Notes: a model not told the origin generated them from the sequence alone. A stretch of DNA of 34,855 nt from an uncultured Bariatricus sp. (GCA_934307065.1 CAKRCD010000021.1:1-34855), one strand, 5' to 3'; shown: positions 25,192-33,634, numbered from the stretch's first letter. Numbers and translations: made by a program.

Positions 25192-26580
25192 ATGAAAAAC
25201 GAAAACGTATGGAAGAAATATGGAGAGAAAGAATTGAAAGAACTCCATGAAATCAACGAAAGATACAAAAACTGTCTAAACCTCGGAAAGACAGAAAGAG
25301 AATGTGTAAAACTGACAATTGAGATGGCAAAAGAAGCTGGCTACAGAGATGTGAAAGAAGTGCTTGCAGAAGGCAAACCATTAGCCTGCGGAGATAAAGT
25401 ATATGCAAACTGTATGGGTAAGGCAATTGCGTTGTTCCGAATGGGCGAAGAACCAATTTCCAATGGTATGAATATCCTTGGAGCACATATTGATTCCCCA
25501 CGTCTTGATATCAAACAGAATCCATTATATGAGAATGAAGAATTCGGATACTTAGATACACACTATTATGGTGGAATTAAAAAATATCAGTGGGTAGCCG
25601 GACCGATGGCACTTCATGGAGTGGTCGCGAAAAAGGACGGAACTGTCATTGATATTGCAATTGGTGAAAAAGACGATGACCCGGTTCTCGTGATAACAGA
25701 TTTGCTGGTACACCTTGCAAAACAGCAGCTTGAGAAACAGGCAAGAGTTGTCATTGAAGGGGAAAAACTGGATGTTCTTGTAGGAAACAGACCACTTGCA
25801 AATGCAGAAGAATCGGAAAAAGAAGCTATCAAGGCAAATCTTCTTCAGATTTTAAAAGAAACCTATGGCATTGAAGAAGCAGATTTCGCCTCTGCAGAAT
25901 TAGAACTTGTTCCGGCCGGAAAAGCAAGAGATTGTGGACTTGACCGCAGCATGATTCTTTCTTATGGACAAGATGACAGAGTGTGTGCATTTACCTCACT
26001 CTTTGCAATGCTGGAAGTAGAGCATACAAAGCGTACAAGCTGCTGTCTGCTCGTGGACAAAGAAGAAATCGGAAGCGTAGGTGCAACCGGAATGCATTCC
26101 CGGTTCTTTGAAAATACCGTTGCGGAACTGATTGCACTTAATGAAGGCGAATCAGAACTGAAGACACGTCGTGCAATGGCAAATTCACGTATGCTATCAT
26201 CTGATGTAAGTGCAGGCTATGACCCATCCTTTGCAGAAGCATTTGAAAAACGCAGTGCAGCATTCCTTGCAAATGGTCTTTCCATTAATAAATTTACAGG
26301 AAGCGGTGGAAAAGGCGGATCTAACGATGCCAATGCAGAATATATCGCAGACCTCCGCAGAATCTTTGACCAAGAGAATGTGACATATCAGTTTGCAGAA
26401 CTTGGCAAAGTGGATGTAGGTGGTGGTGGAACCATTGCTTATATCATGGGAAATTACGGAATGGAAGTTATCGACAGTGGTGTAGCAGTACTTAATATGC
26501 ATGCTCCATATGAAGTCAGCAGCAAGGCAGATGTATATGAGGCTGTGAAAGGATACAAAGCATTCTTGTTATATGCATAG
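25192..26580 (+). CDS. M18-family zinc aminopeptidase
   Basis: The 462-residue length is usual for M18 (aspartyl aminopeptidase-like) enzymes, large cytoplasmic complexes that remove N-terminal residues from peptides. Two-metal site motifs are seen: the first His in ILGAHIDSPRLD near 94-105, VDKEEIGSVGATGMHS near 287-302 with the catalytic Glu pair, SSDVSAGYDP near 335-344, and the last His in NMHAPYEVSSK near 434-444. The ribosome site is AAAGGAG. It has its own promoter and terminator. Together with the M16C peptidase and the Opp importer it fits peptide use as a nutrient. Confidence 0.96.
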   Translation: MKNENVWKKYGEKELKELHEINERYKNCLNLGKTERECVKLTIEMAKEAGYRDVKEVLAEGKPLACGDKVYANCMGKAIALFRMGEEPISNGMNILGAHIDSPRLDIKQNPLYENEEFGYLDTHYYGGIKKYQWVAGPMALHGVVAKKDGTVIDIAIGEKDDDPVLVITDLLVHLAKQQLEKQARVVIEGEKLDVLVGNRPLANAEESEKEAIKANLLQILKETYGIEEADFASAELELVPAGKARDCGLDRSMILSYGQDDRVCAFTSLFAMLEVEHTKRTSCCLLVDKEEIGSVGATGMHSRFFENTVAELIALNEGESELKTRRAMANSRMLSSDVSAGYDPSFAEAFEKRSAAFLANGLSINKFTGSGGKGGSNDANAEYIADLRRIFDQENVTYQFAELGKVDVGGGGTIAYIMGNYGMEVIDSGVAVLNMHAPYEVSSKADVYEAVKGYKAFLLYA

Positions 26581-26613
26581 GAATAATGTAAAAAAATAGA
26601 TAAGGATATTCAG

Positions 26614-26649
26614 AAACTCTGCAAAAATAATATTTTGCAGAGTTTTTTT
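26614..26649 (+). terminator. Terminator of the M18 aminopeptidase gene
   Basis: AAACTCTGCAAAA (26614-26626) pairs with TTTTGCAGAGTTT (from 26633), with TTTTTTT at 26643-26649. Confidence 0.9.
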
Positions 26650-26886
26650 GTTGCAGCATACAAAGAAAAGGAAGCTGTCCGGTGGAAATCCTAGGGGCAT
26701 ATGTCTGGAAATTCTGATTAAACAGCTTGAAAATATATGCAATAATAAATTTTTTGAATGAATAAAAATGCAAAAATAATGTAGAAAATGGGAATATAAT
26801 GGGAAAATAGTGAAATAATGCAGGAAATAAAATACAAAAATGCAAAATATTAATAATAAACAATCTCAATTAAGAATGGTCAAGTA
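26650..26886 (+). other. A-rich intergenic region upstream of the opp operon
   Basis: No gene is seen. About 240 bases become increasingly A-rich on the + strand, with loose repeats of AAAATGCAAAA (around 26767-26777 and 26837-26847) and AATAATG/ATAATGG-type words between. This may be a bent or UP-element-like region ahead of the opp promoter. Confidence 0.35.
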
Positions 26887-26915
26887 TTGATTTATCATAC
26901 TATATATGGTATATT
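26887..26915 (+). promoter_or_regulatory. Promoter of oppBCDF with overlapping imperfect palindrome
   Basis: TTGATT at 26887-26892, exactly 17 bases, then TATATT at 26910-26915. The sequence ATACTATATATGGTAT (26897-26912) is a 16-base palindrome with one mismatched pair and covers the spacer and first bases of the -10, a position suited to a repressor operator. The leader to the oppB start would be about 107 bases. Confidence 0.6.
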
Positions 26916-27029
26916 GTTCACTGTAACGTTTGTATTTGCACACTGTGATAAAATGAAGTGATAAAGTACAACCGATGCAAAAATAGTTTGTCGCTGAAAG
27001 ACAAAAATAACAGAAAAGGAGTGAAAAAG

Positions 27030-27941
27030 TTGGCTAAGTATATTGTAAAGCGAATCCTTCTTGCCATAGCTACCTTGTTGATAGTCTGTGGGATAACATT
27101 CTTTTCCATGAATGCAATTCCAGGTGGACCATTCGATGGGGAGAAAGCAACCTCACCGGAAGTAAGGGCAGTGTTGGAACAGAGATTTAATCTTGATAAA
27201 CCAGTGCCAGAGCAGTTTGTTTTATATATGAATAACCTTTTACATGGTGATTTTGGTGTTTCAACAAAGACAGGACGAGATATTAAAACAACTATTTTCG
27301 GATCATTTGGTGTATCAGCAAGATTGGGAGGACAGGCAATAGTAGTTGCGGTTATTGTAGGTATTGTACTGGGAAGTATCGCAGCACTCAACCGGAACGG
27401 ATTCCTTGACCGTCTGATTATTTTCCTTTCAACCTTATTCACATCGCTGCCAAGCTTTGTGTTTGGTACATTGTTGTTACTTGCATTTTGTATAAAGTTG
27501 AAATGGGTTCCTTCATGGAGTCCGAACAGTCCGAATTACATTCTGCCGGTAATTGCGCTCTCGGCATCACCGATGGCATATATTACCCGTCTGACAAAGA
27601 CGAGTATGCTGGATGCGCTTGGACAGGATTATGTTCGTACTGCTAAAGCGAAAGGTGTGGCTCAGTGGAAAGTTATTTTCAAGCACACATTAAGAAATGC
27701 CATGATTCCGGTCATTACATATGTAGGACCGATGACGGCATCGATTTTAACAGGTTCCCTTGTTGTGGAAAAGATTTTCACAATTGGTGGACTTGGTGCA
27801 AAATTCGTTGAATGTATTACAAACCGTGATTACCCGATGATTATGGGAACAACGATTTTCCTTGCAACACTTATGATTACAATGAACCTGATTACAGACA
27901 TTGTATACAAACTGGTTGATCCAAGAATCAAACTAGACTAA
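27030..27941 (+). CDS. oppB: Oligopeptide ABC transporter permease OppB
   Basis: The 303-residue protein has the OppB/DppB layout: N-terminal AKYIVKRILLAIATLLIVCG membrane helix, IPGGPFDGE, FNLDKPVPEQFVLYMNNLLHGDFGVS near 61-86 and about five further membrane segments. The coupling loop is DYVRTAKAKGVAQWKVIFKH near 202-221 and the end is the typical DIVYKLVDPRIKLD. The start is taken as TTG 27030, because AAGGAG lies eight bases upstream (27016-27021) and the family N-terminus then begins correctly. GTG 26958 is in frame but has no ribosome site. oppC follows after 12 bases. The protein forms the channel with OppC. Confidence 0.94.
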   Translation: MAKYIVKRILLAIATLLIVCGITFFSMNAIPGGPFDGEKATSPEVRAVLEQRFNLDKPVPEQFVLYMNNLLHGDFGVSTKTGRDIKTTIFGSFGVSARLGGQAIVVAVIVGIVLGSIAALNRNGFLDRLIIFLSTLFTSLPSFVFGTLLLLAFCIKLKWVPSWSPNSPNYILPVIALSASPMAYITRLTKTSMLDALGQDYVRTAKAKGVAQWKVIFKHTLRNAMIPVITYVGPMTASILTGSLVVEKIFTIGGLGAKFVECITNRDYPMIMGTTIFLATLMITMNLITDIVYKLVDPRIKLD

Positions 27942-27953
27942 AGGAGGGCTAAG

Positions 27954-29036
27954 ATGAATAACGAAATGAACGATATCAATCAGATGCCTAAGAAAAATCC
28001 TCTTAGTTTTCAGATTGATTTGTCAAAGTTTGAAAAGGCTACAGATGAAGAAAAACAGCAGCAGGAAGTTATGAGTGAATCCGTATCCTTCTTTAAAGAT
28101 GGTATGCGTAAGCTGATGAAGAACCCACTTGCGGTGGGAAGTATTATCGCACTGGTGGCGATTGTTTTAATGATTATTATCGTTCCGCACGTAGTTCCAT
28201 ACAAATACTCTGAAATTATTTCTGTCAATGGGGTACGTGACAAGGCAGCCAAGAATATGGCACCTTTCCAGTGGTCAGAGCTGGAACAGGAATATATTGA
28301 TAATGGCGGAAGTTTGTTCCCGCATATTATGGGAACGGATGAAATGGGACGTGACTATTTTGTACGTGTTGTTTACGGAACCAGAGTATCTCTTATTGTA
28401 GGTATTTTTGCAGCACTGCTCGTATTGATTATTGGTGTTGTATACGGAAGTATCTCAGGTTACTTAGGCGGTAAGGTTGACCTTATTATGATGCGTATTG
28501 TGGATATTATTTATTCGTTGCCGGATATGCTGATGGTGGTATTACTTTCCGTAGTACTGAGAGAAATACTGAGCGTAGATCAATTTCCGTTCCTTAAGAA
28601 GATAGGAACAAATATGCTGTCTATGTTCATGGTATTCGGTCTGCTTTACTGGACTGGTATGGCGAGAATGGTGCGTGGACAGATTCTGACGATTAAGTCG
28701 AATGAATATGTTCTGGCTGCCAAGGTCAGTGGGGCGAAAGCTGGAAGAATTATCAGAAAACATATTCTTCCGAACAGTATCAGTGTAATTATTATTACAG
28801 CAGCGCTGCAGGTTCCTTCTGCAATCTTTACAGAAAGTTTCCTAAGCTTTATCGGACTGGGTGTTCAGGCTCCAATGCCTTCTCTTGGTTCTCTTGCAAA
28901 TGCGGCCAGAGCCGGTATTTCAGAATATTCATACAAGCTGATTTTCCCGGCAATTATGATTTGTTTAATTACGCTTTCATGTAACCTCTTAGGTGATGGA
29001 TTACGTGATGCGTTTGACCCGAAATTAAGGAGGTAA
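27954..29036 (+). CDS. oppC: Oligopeptide ABC transporter permease OppC
   Basis: The 360-residue protein has a polar N-terminal region of about 60 residues, longer than in E. coli OppC, then LMKNPLAVGSIIALVAIVLM. Family motifs are HIMGTDEMGRDYFVRVVYGTR near 123-143, VDIIYSLPDMLMVVLLSVVL near 183-202, the coupling loop EYVLAAKVSGAKAGRIIRKHILPN near 249-272, and FTESFLSFIGLGVQAPMPSLG near 291-311. The end, DGLRDAFDPKLRR, is typical. The ribosome site AAAGGAGGG precedes the ATG. It pairs with OppB as the membrane channel; oppD starts five bases after the stop. Confidence 0.96.
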   Translation: MNNEMNDINQMPKKNPLSFQIDLSKFEKATDEEKQQQEVMSESVSFFKDGMRKLMKNPLAVGSIIALVAIVLMIIIVPHVVPYKYSEIISVNGVRDKAAKNMAPFQWSELEQEYIDNGGSLFPHIMGTDEMGRDYFVRVVYGTRVSLIVGIFAALLVLIIGVVYGSISGYLGGKVDLIMMRIVDIIYSLPDMLMVVLLSVVLREILSVDQFPFLKKIGTNMLSMFMVFGLLYWTGMARMVRGQILTIKSNEYVLAAKVSGAKAGRIIRKHILPNSISVIIITAALQVPSAIFTESFLSFIGLGVQAPMPSLGSLANAARAGISEYSYKLIFPAIMICLITLSCNLLGDGLRDAFDPKLRR

Positions 29037-29041
29037 TAGAT

Positions 29042-30034
29042 ATGAGTGAAAATATACTTTCTGTACAGAATCTGCACACCTCCTTCACAACCAGTAAGGG
29101 AGATGTACACGCAGTAAACGGTGTATCCTTCAATCTGGAGACCGGAAAGATTCTCGGAATTGTAGGAGAATCCGGTTCTGGTAAATCGGTAACTGCATAC
29201 TCTATTATGGGAATTCTTGAAAGTAACGGAAAAATTACAGAGGGAAGTGTCCTTTATAAGGGAAAAGATATTACCAAATTTACAGAAAAAGAAATGCGTG
29301 ATTTCCGTGGAAAATGCTGTTCCATTATTTTCCAGGACCCAATGACAAGTTTAAATCCGGTATTTACGGTTGGTTCACAGCTCAAAGAAGCAATTGAACT
29401 TCATACAGACCGTAAAGGAAAAGAAGCAGAAGCACGTGCTATTGAGATGCTGACTCTGGTTGGTGTAAATGAGCCGGAAAAGCGTATCAAACAGTATCCG
29501 TTTGAGCTTTCAGGTGGTATGCGACAGCGTGTAATGATTGCTATGGCTTTATCATGCGAACCGGATATTCTGATTGCGGACGAACCGACAACTGCGCTGG
29601 ATGTAACCATTCAGGCACAGATTCTGGAACTGATGCAGGATTTGCAGAAGAAGCTCGGTATGGCAATCATTATGGTTACCCATGATTTGGGTGTTATCGC
29701 AGATATGTGTGATGAGATTATTGTAATGTATGGCGGCCGTGTCTGTGAACGTGGTACGGCAGAAGATATCTTCTATCGTCCAAGCCATGAATATACAAAG
29801 GGATTGCTTCAGTCTATTCCAAATGTAGACCGTATGGGAGAAAAACTGGTTCCAATTCCGGGAACCCCGATTAACTTGTTAAATATGCCGAAAGGCTGTG
29901 CGTTCTGTCCTCGTTGTGAAAATGCAATGAAGATTTGTCTGACGGAGCAGCCACCGGAAATGCAGATGCCGGATGGACACTTTGCATCATGCTGGCTGAA
30001 TGTCAAAGCAGCAATGGAAAAAGGGGAGGTGTAG
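29042..30034 (+). CDS. oppD: Oligopeptide ABC transporter ATPase OppD
   Basis: The 330-residue protein has Walker A GESGSGKS near 39-46, Q-loop IIFQDPMTSLNPV near 94-106, signature ELSGGMRQRVMIAMAL near 156-171, Walker B ILIADEPTTALD near 177-188 and the switch His in VTHDLG. The C-terminal oligopeptide-transporter domain has GCAFCPRCENAMKIC (near 285-299) followed by CW. This Cys cluster is reported in OppD/DppD-type proteins as a possible iron-sulfur site. It works with OppF to power OppBC. Overlapping ribosome site GGAGG lies within the oppC end. Confidence 0.97.
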   Translation: MSENILSVQNLHTSFTTSKGDVHAVNGVSFNLETGKILGIVGESGSGKSVTAYSIMGILESNGKITEGSVLYKGKDITKFTEKEMRDFRGKCCSIIFQDPMTSLNPVFTVGSQLKEAIELHTDRKGKEAEARAIEMLTLVGVNEPEKRIKQYPFELSGGMRQRVMIAMALSCEPDILIADEPTTALDVTIQAQILELMQDLQKKLGMAIIMVTHDLGVIADMCDEIIVMYGGRVCERGTAEDIFYRPSHEYTKGLLQSIPNVDRMGEKLVPIPGTPINLLNMPKGCAFCPRCENAMKICLTEQPPEMQMPDGHFASCWLNVKAAMEKGEV

Positions 30035-30037
30035 AAC

Positions 30038-31015
30038 ATGGGAAATGAAACATCTAACAATGAATATTTAGTAGAAGTCAAAGATTTAAAGCAGTATTTC
30101 CCAGTGAAAACAGGTTTTATGAAGACCCTTCCGTTAAAGGCTGTAGATGGTGTAAGCTTTGCAATTAAACCAGGAGAAACACTGGGACTTGTTGGAGAGT
30201 CAGGATGTGGAAAGACAACCGTGGGCCGTTCGCTGTTACGTCTGTATACACCGACAGGCGGAGAAGTTTTATTTGACGGAAAACCAGTGAATGAAAAGAG
30301 TATTCACGAAATGCGTAAAGAAATGCAGATGGTATTCCAGGATCCATATTCTTCGCTGAATCCACGTATGACGGTAGAAGATATTATCGGAGAGCCTCTA
30401 GATGTGCATAAGCTTTATAAGACAAAGGAAGAACGCAGGGAACGTGTGCTTGAACTGATGAAGCTTGTGGGACTTAACGCAGAACATGCAACACGTTATG
30501 CGCACGAGTTTTCAGGCGGACAGAGACAACGTATCGGAATTGCCAGAGCCTTGGCAACTAATCCACGCTTTATTGTCTGCGATGAGGCAGTCAGTGCTCT
30601 TGACGTTTCTATTCAGGCACAGGTTATCAATATGTTTGAAGAATTGCAGGAAAAACTGGGGGTCGCATATTTATTTATCGCCCATGACCTTCTTGTGGTA
30701 CGTCATATATCAGATCGTATTGCGGTTATGTATCTTGGAAGAATTGTTGAGATTGGAGATGCAGATGAAGTCAGTGAACATCCAATTCATCCATATACAG
30801 AGTCTTTGTTAAGCGCAGTGCCTTACCCGGATCCGAAGATGGCAAAGGAAAGAAAACGTATTGTGCTGGAAGGGGATGTTCCTAGTCCGCTTCATATGCC
30901 TAGTGGCTGTGCGTTCCGTACACGTTGTAAATATGCCACAGAAAAATGTGCACAGGAATGCCCACCGCTTGTAGACCGTGGAGATGGACATCAGGTTGCA
31001 TGTTGGAATAAATAA
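30038..31015 (+). CDS. oppF: Oligopeptide ABC transporter ATPase OppF
   Basis: The 325-residue protein has the OppF-type opening [17 protein letters not shown], Walker [10 protein letters not shown] near 53-61, Q-loop [20 protein letters not shown] near 98-117, signature [15 protein letters not shown] near 158-172, Walker [13 protein letters not shown] near 182-193, and [19 protein letters not shown]. The C-terminal domain ends with [15 protein letters not shown] near 291-305. oppD stops three bases before this start, with GGGGAGGTG as ribosome site. There is no strong terminator after it; a promoter for oppA starts 31 bases downstream. Confidence 0.97.
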   Translation: MGNETSNNEYLVEVKDLKQYFPVKTGFMKTLPLKAVDGVSFAIKPGETLGLVGESGCGKTTVGRSLLRLYTPTGGEVLFDGKPVNEKSIHEMRKEMQMVFQDPYSSLNPRMTVEDIIGEPLDVHKLYKTKEERRERVLELMKLVGLNAEHATRYAHEFSGGQRQRIGIARALATNPRFIVCDEAVSALDVSIQAQVINMFEELQEKLGVAYLFIAHDLLVVRHISDRIAVMYLGRIVEIGDADEVSEHPIHPYTESLLSAVPYPDPKMAKERKRIVLEGDVPSPLHMPSGCAFRTRCKYATEKCAQECPPLVDRGDGHQVACWNK

Positions 31016-31046
31016 TCAGATAATTCTGATTAAAAGAAGAAAAAAC

Positions 31047-31075
31047 TTGACATTTTTCTGGAAAAGAGGTATCCT
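31047..31075 (+). promoter_or_regulatory. Separate promoter of oppA
   Basis: TTGACA at 31047-31052 (consensus -35), 17 bases, then TATCCT at 31070-31075. Transcription would start near 31082, just before the inverted repeat at 31091-31126. Confidence 0.65.
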
Positions 31076-31090
31076 AACCCAAAATGAAAG

Positions 31091-31126
31091 GTTGTGTCAA
31101 ATGTGTGAAGACGGGTTTGACACAAC
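31091..31126 (+). repeat. Perfect inverted repeat in the oppA leader
   Basis: GTTGTGTCAAA (31091-31101) and TTTGACACAAC (31116-31126) are a perfect 11-bp inverted repeat with a 14-base spacer. No T-run follows, so it is not a classic terminator. It lies right after the predicted start of transcription and could be an operator or an mRNA-stabilising 5' hairpin for an abundant binding protein. Confidence 0.8.
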
Positions 31127-31155
31127 ATTCATAATATATAAAGGAGGAGTTTCTT

Positions 31156-32874
31156 ATGAAAAAGAAAGTAGTAGCACTTGTGCTTTCGCTTGCTATGGTT
31201 TCTAGTTTAGTAGCCTGCGGTGGCGGAAGCAGCAACACAAACACAAACACAGACAAAGAAACAACAACAGAAGGTTCTGCACCAGAGTGGAAAGATTATG
31301 ATGAAAGAATTGCACAGATCAGAAAAGAAACTGATTTAGCAAAACGTGAAGCACTGATGCATGAAGCAGAAGACGAACTCATGGACACATGGGCAGTAGT
31401 ACCACTTTATTACTACAATGACGTATATCTGCAGAAAACAGACGTAGAGAACATTTACGCTAACTTATTCGGATTCAAGTATTTCGGATTTGCTAAGACA
31501 CCAACAAATGAATTGGCACTTCAGATTGCTTCTGAACCGGACAAACTTGACCCGGCACTGAACTCAACAGTAGATGGTGCCTGCCTTGCAATCCTTGCAT
31601 TCTCAGGACTTTATGCTTATGATGAAAATGGACAGTTAGTACCAGAATTAGCAGAAAGTTATGAAATGAGTGATGATGCTCTGACATACACATTCAAGAT
31701 GCGTGACGGATTAAAATGGTCTGACGGTGAAACACTTGATGCAAACGATGTAGTATACAGCTGGAACAGACTTGCTAATCCAGATACAGCTGCTGACTAT
31801 TCATACCTTACATCAGCAATCGCAACAAATGATGACGGAACACTTCAGATTGAAGCTTCTGAAGATGGAAAGACATTTACAGTTCATTTGACAGCTCCAT
31901 GTGCATATTTCCTTGACTTATGTGCATTCCCAGCATTCTATCCAGTACCACAGCAGGCTGTAGAATCAGCAGCTGGCGCTGATACAAACCCGGGAGCATG
32001 GGCTCTTGAAGCAGGTTTTGTAACATCAGGACCGATGAAATTAACAGCATGGAATCATAACGAATCTATGACATATGAACCAAATGAAAATTACTGGGCA
32101 GCAGATAAAGTTTCTCTGACAAAGATTAACTTTATGTTAAGTTCAGATGATACAGCTATTTACAATGCATTCAAAGATGGTTCATTACAGTTCGCAGATA
32201 CCATTGCAACAGATGTTATGGCAACTGTAAAAGATACTCCAGAGTTCCACAAGATTGATACTCTTGGAACATACTACTGTGGATTTAATGTAAACAGCGA
32301 ACTCTTTGCTGGTAAAACTGTAGAACAGGCTGCTGGAATGAGAAAAGCATTCTCACTTCTGATTGACCGTGAATACATTGTTGAAACAATTGCTCAGGCA
32401 GGACAGGAACCAGCTAACACATTTATCCCAACTGGTATGGCAGATGGAAATGGCGGAGAATTCAGAAAGAATGACGACGCTTACACATATCCAGATAAGG
32501 AAAATGTAGGTTACTACAATCCAAAACTTACAGATGATACTGTTGATGAAGCAAGAGAACTGTTAAAAGAAGCAGGATACGAATTCGATGATAACGGAAT
32601 GTTATCAGAAAGCACACCAATCGATATCACATACCTTACAAATGATTCAGAAGGTAACGTTAAGATTGGTGAAGCAATTCAGCAGGATTTAGCAGCAATC
32701 GGAATCAACTTAACAGTTGAAACACGTGAATGGTCTGTATTCCTTAATGAACGTAAAGAAGGTAAATTTGACTTTGCACGTGAAGGTTGGTTAGCAGATT
32801 ACAATGACCCAATTAACATGCTTGAAATGTGGGAATCAACTTCAGGAAACAATGATATGCAGTTCGGTAAATAA
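31156..32874 (+). CDS. oppA: Oligopeptide-binding lipoprotein, OppA family, apparently circularly permuted
   Basis: The 572-residue protein has a signal peptide with lipobox LVAC (Cys21) and a Ser/Asn/Thr linker. Residues 44-114 then match what is normally the C-terminal end of OppA-type proteins: a YD..I helix, ETDLAKREALMHEAEDELM, AVVPLYYYNDVYL and FGFKYFGF. The usual N-terminus begins only after this, ALQIASEPDKLDPALNS near 121-137, followed by standard peptide-binding segments (FKMRDGLKWSDGE, RKAFSLLIDREYI, EARELLKEAGYEF). The protein stops after WLADYNDPINMLEMW...NNDMQFGK, exactly where other family members continue into the YD..I segment. The stop is followed at once by a terminator, so no lost tail lies downstream. 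The ribosome site is AAAGGAGGAG. It captures peptides for OppBCDF at the outer membrane face. Confidence 0.95.
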   Translation: MKKKVVALVLSLAMVSSLVACGGGSSNTNTNTDKETTTEGSAPEWKDYDERIAQIRKETDLAKREALMHEAEDELMDTWAVVPLYYYNDVYLQKTDVENIYANLFGFKYFGFAKTPTNELALQIASEPDKLDPALNSTVDGACLAILAFSGLYAYDENGQLVPELAESYEMSDDALTYTFKMRDGLKWSDGETLDANDVVYSWNRLANPDTAADYSYLTSAIATNDDGTLQIEASEDGKTFTVHLTAPCAYFLDLCAFPAFYPVPQQAVESAAGADTNPGAWALEAGFVTSGPMKLTAWNHNESMTYEPNENYWAADKVSLTKINFMLSSDDTAIYNAFKDGSLQFADTIATDVMATVKDTPEFHKIDTLGTYYCGFNVNSELFAGKTVEQAAGMRKAFSLLIDREYIVETIAQAGQEPANTFIPTGMADGNGGEFRKNDDAYTYPDKENVGYYNPKLTDDTVDEARELLKEAGYEFDDNGMLSESTPIDITYLTNDSEGNVKIGEAIQQDLAAIGINLTVETREWSVFLNERKEGKFDFAREGWLADYNDPINMLEMWESTSGNNDMQFGK

Positions 32875-32896
32875 TTCGAATTTGTGTAGAGCATAA

Positions 32897-32934
32897 GAAA
32901 AACGCAAAAGGTATTTCTGCCTTTTGCGTTTTTT
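32897..32934 (+). terminator. Terminator of oppA
   Basis: AACGCAAAAGG (32901-32911) pairs with CCTTTTGCGTT (32920-32930), flanked by A's before and TTTT after. Confidence 0.93.
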
Positions 32935-33073
32935 GGTTGGGAAAATCCTTCACTAATAAACAAAGTCAATAAGGATGCCTGATTATAGATAAACATAATT
33001 CGCTTTTTAAGGCTGAAAAGATTATGATAGATACATAAAACTAACCGATAGAATGTAGAAGTCACTCCAATCG

Positions 33074-33220
33074 GTGAGGATTGCATTTTTTACCGTGGAA
33101 GGAACGACGGAGAGCCATTATGGACTCTTTGATGAACTGGCGCAGGATATCAAGCCAACCAAATATCAGAATAATGAAAAAATCACAGTCGAGGTGCTGG
33201 GAGAAGAAAAGAAATTATAA
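33074..33220 (+). pseudogene. Short coding remnant of unknown origin
   Basis: The frame is open from 33059 to the stop TAA 33218-33220 and reads like real protein: FFTVEGTTESHYGLFDEL, then AQDIKPTKYQNNEKITVEVLG, then EEKKL. From GTG 33074 it would be 48 residues, without a good ribosome site. It looks like the C-terminal piece of a larger lost gene, or a small gene; the family is not recognised. A longer open frame in another phase (33081-33272) is rich in Lys, Arg and Trp, does not look like protein, and is rejected. The rest of 32935-33245 is A+T-rich with no other signal. Confidence 0.35.
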
Positions 33221-33245
33221 AAATATGAAAAAGTGGAAAATGGAC

Positions 33246-33273
33246 TTGAATTTATTTGAAAATGAATTATAAT
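33246..33273 (+). promoter_or_regulatory. Promoter of tRNA-Asn
   Basis: TTGAAT at 33246-33251, 16 bases, then TATAAT at 33268-33273. The predicted start is about 12 bases before the tRNA. Confidence 0.65.
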
Positions 33274-33292
33274 ATTGTTTGTAAGTAAATAA

Positions 33293-33364
33293 TCCTCGAT
33301 AGCTCAGCGGCAGAGCATTCGGCTGTTAACCGAAGGGTCGTTGGTTCGAACCCAACTCGGGGAG
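33293..33364 (+). tRNA. tRNA-Asn (anticodon GTT)
   Basis: Full cloverleaf seen: acceptor TCCTCGA (33293-33299) pairs with TCGGGGA (33357-33363, one G-U pair), discriminator G33364. The D arm is GCTC...GAGC. The anticodon stem TTCGG/CCGAA encloses loop CTGTTAA with anticodon GTT. The T arm is GTTGG-TTCGAAC-CCAAC. The 3' CCA is not encoded (TTAAG follows), so it must be added after transcription. A terminator follows directly. Confidence 0.97.
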
Positions 33365-33372
33365 TTAAGAGC

Positions 33373-33404
33373 AACCTGTAGACGTTATGTTTACAGGTTT
33401 TTTT
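33373..33404 (+). terminator. Terminator of tRNA-Asn
   Basis: AACCTGTA (33373-33380) pairs with TACAGGTT (33392-33399), followed by TTTTT to 33404. It ends only 40 bases after the tRNA. Confidence 0.88.
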
Positions 33405-33559
33405 GTGTTTCTGAAATGGCAATGATAATGATAATATGTATATAAAACCTTTTAATGGATGGATAGAGTGGTAATTCCATACAACTACTTATATCAACAA
33501 AAATAGAAAATTCAAAAGCCCTATTGGAAAACTGCGCGGCTTTTGTTAAATGGTGCAAA

Positions 33560-33588
33560 TTGAAAAATAGTTCAATCCGTGTTAGAAT
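33560..33588 (+). promoter_or_regulatory. Promoter of the nuclease gene
   Basis: TTGAAA at 33560-33565, 17 bases, then TAGAAT at 33583-33588. Its position supports the start codon at 33635 rather than an upstream in-frame ATG at 33524, which would lie before the promoter. Upstream, an 8-bp inverted repeat CAAAAGCC/GGCTTTTG lies at 33513-33520 and 33538-33545. Confidence 0.6.
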
Positions 33589-33634
33589 ACCTGACATAAT
33601 AGGTTTGATAAATGAAGTGGAGAATAACATCAAA

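Noticed and set aside
31014..31031. AATCAGA/TCTGATT hairpin after oppF as terminator
   Set aside because: The stem is only 7 bp and A/T-rich and is followed by an A-rich, not T-rich, stretch on the + strand.
33081..33272. Open frame of 63 codons on the + strand
   Set aside because: Composition is dominated by Lys, Arg, Trp and Asn, and the more protein-like reading of the same DNA is the frame ending at 33220.
33524..33634. N-terminal extension of the nuclease from ATG 33524
   Set aside because: It would place the start upstream of the promoter at 33560-33588 and put 37 residues before the signal peptide.
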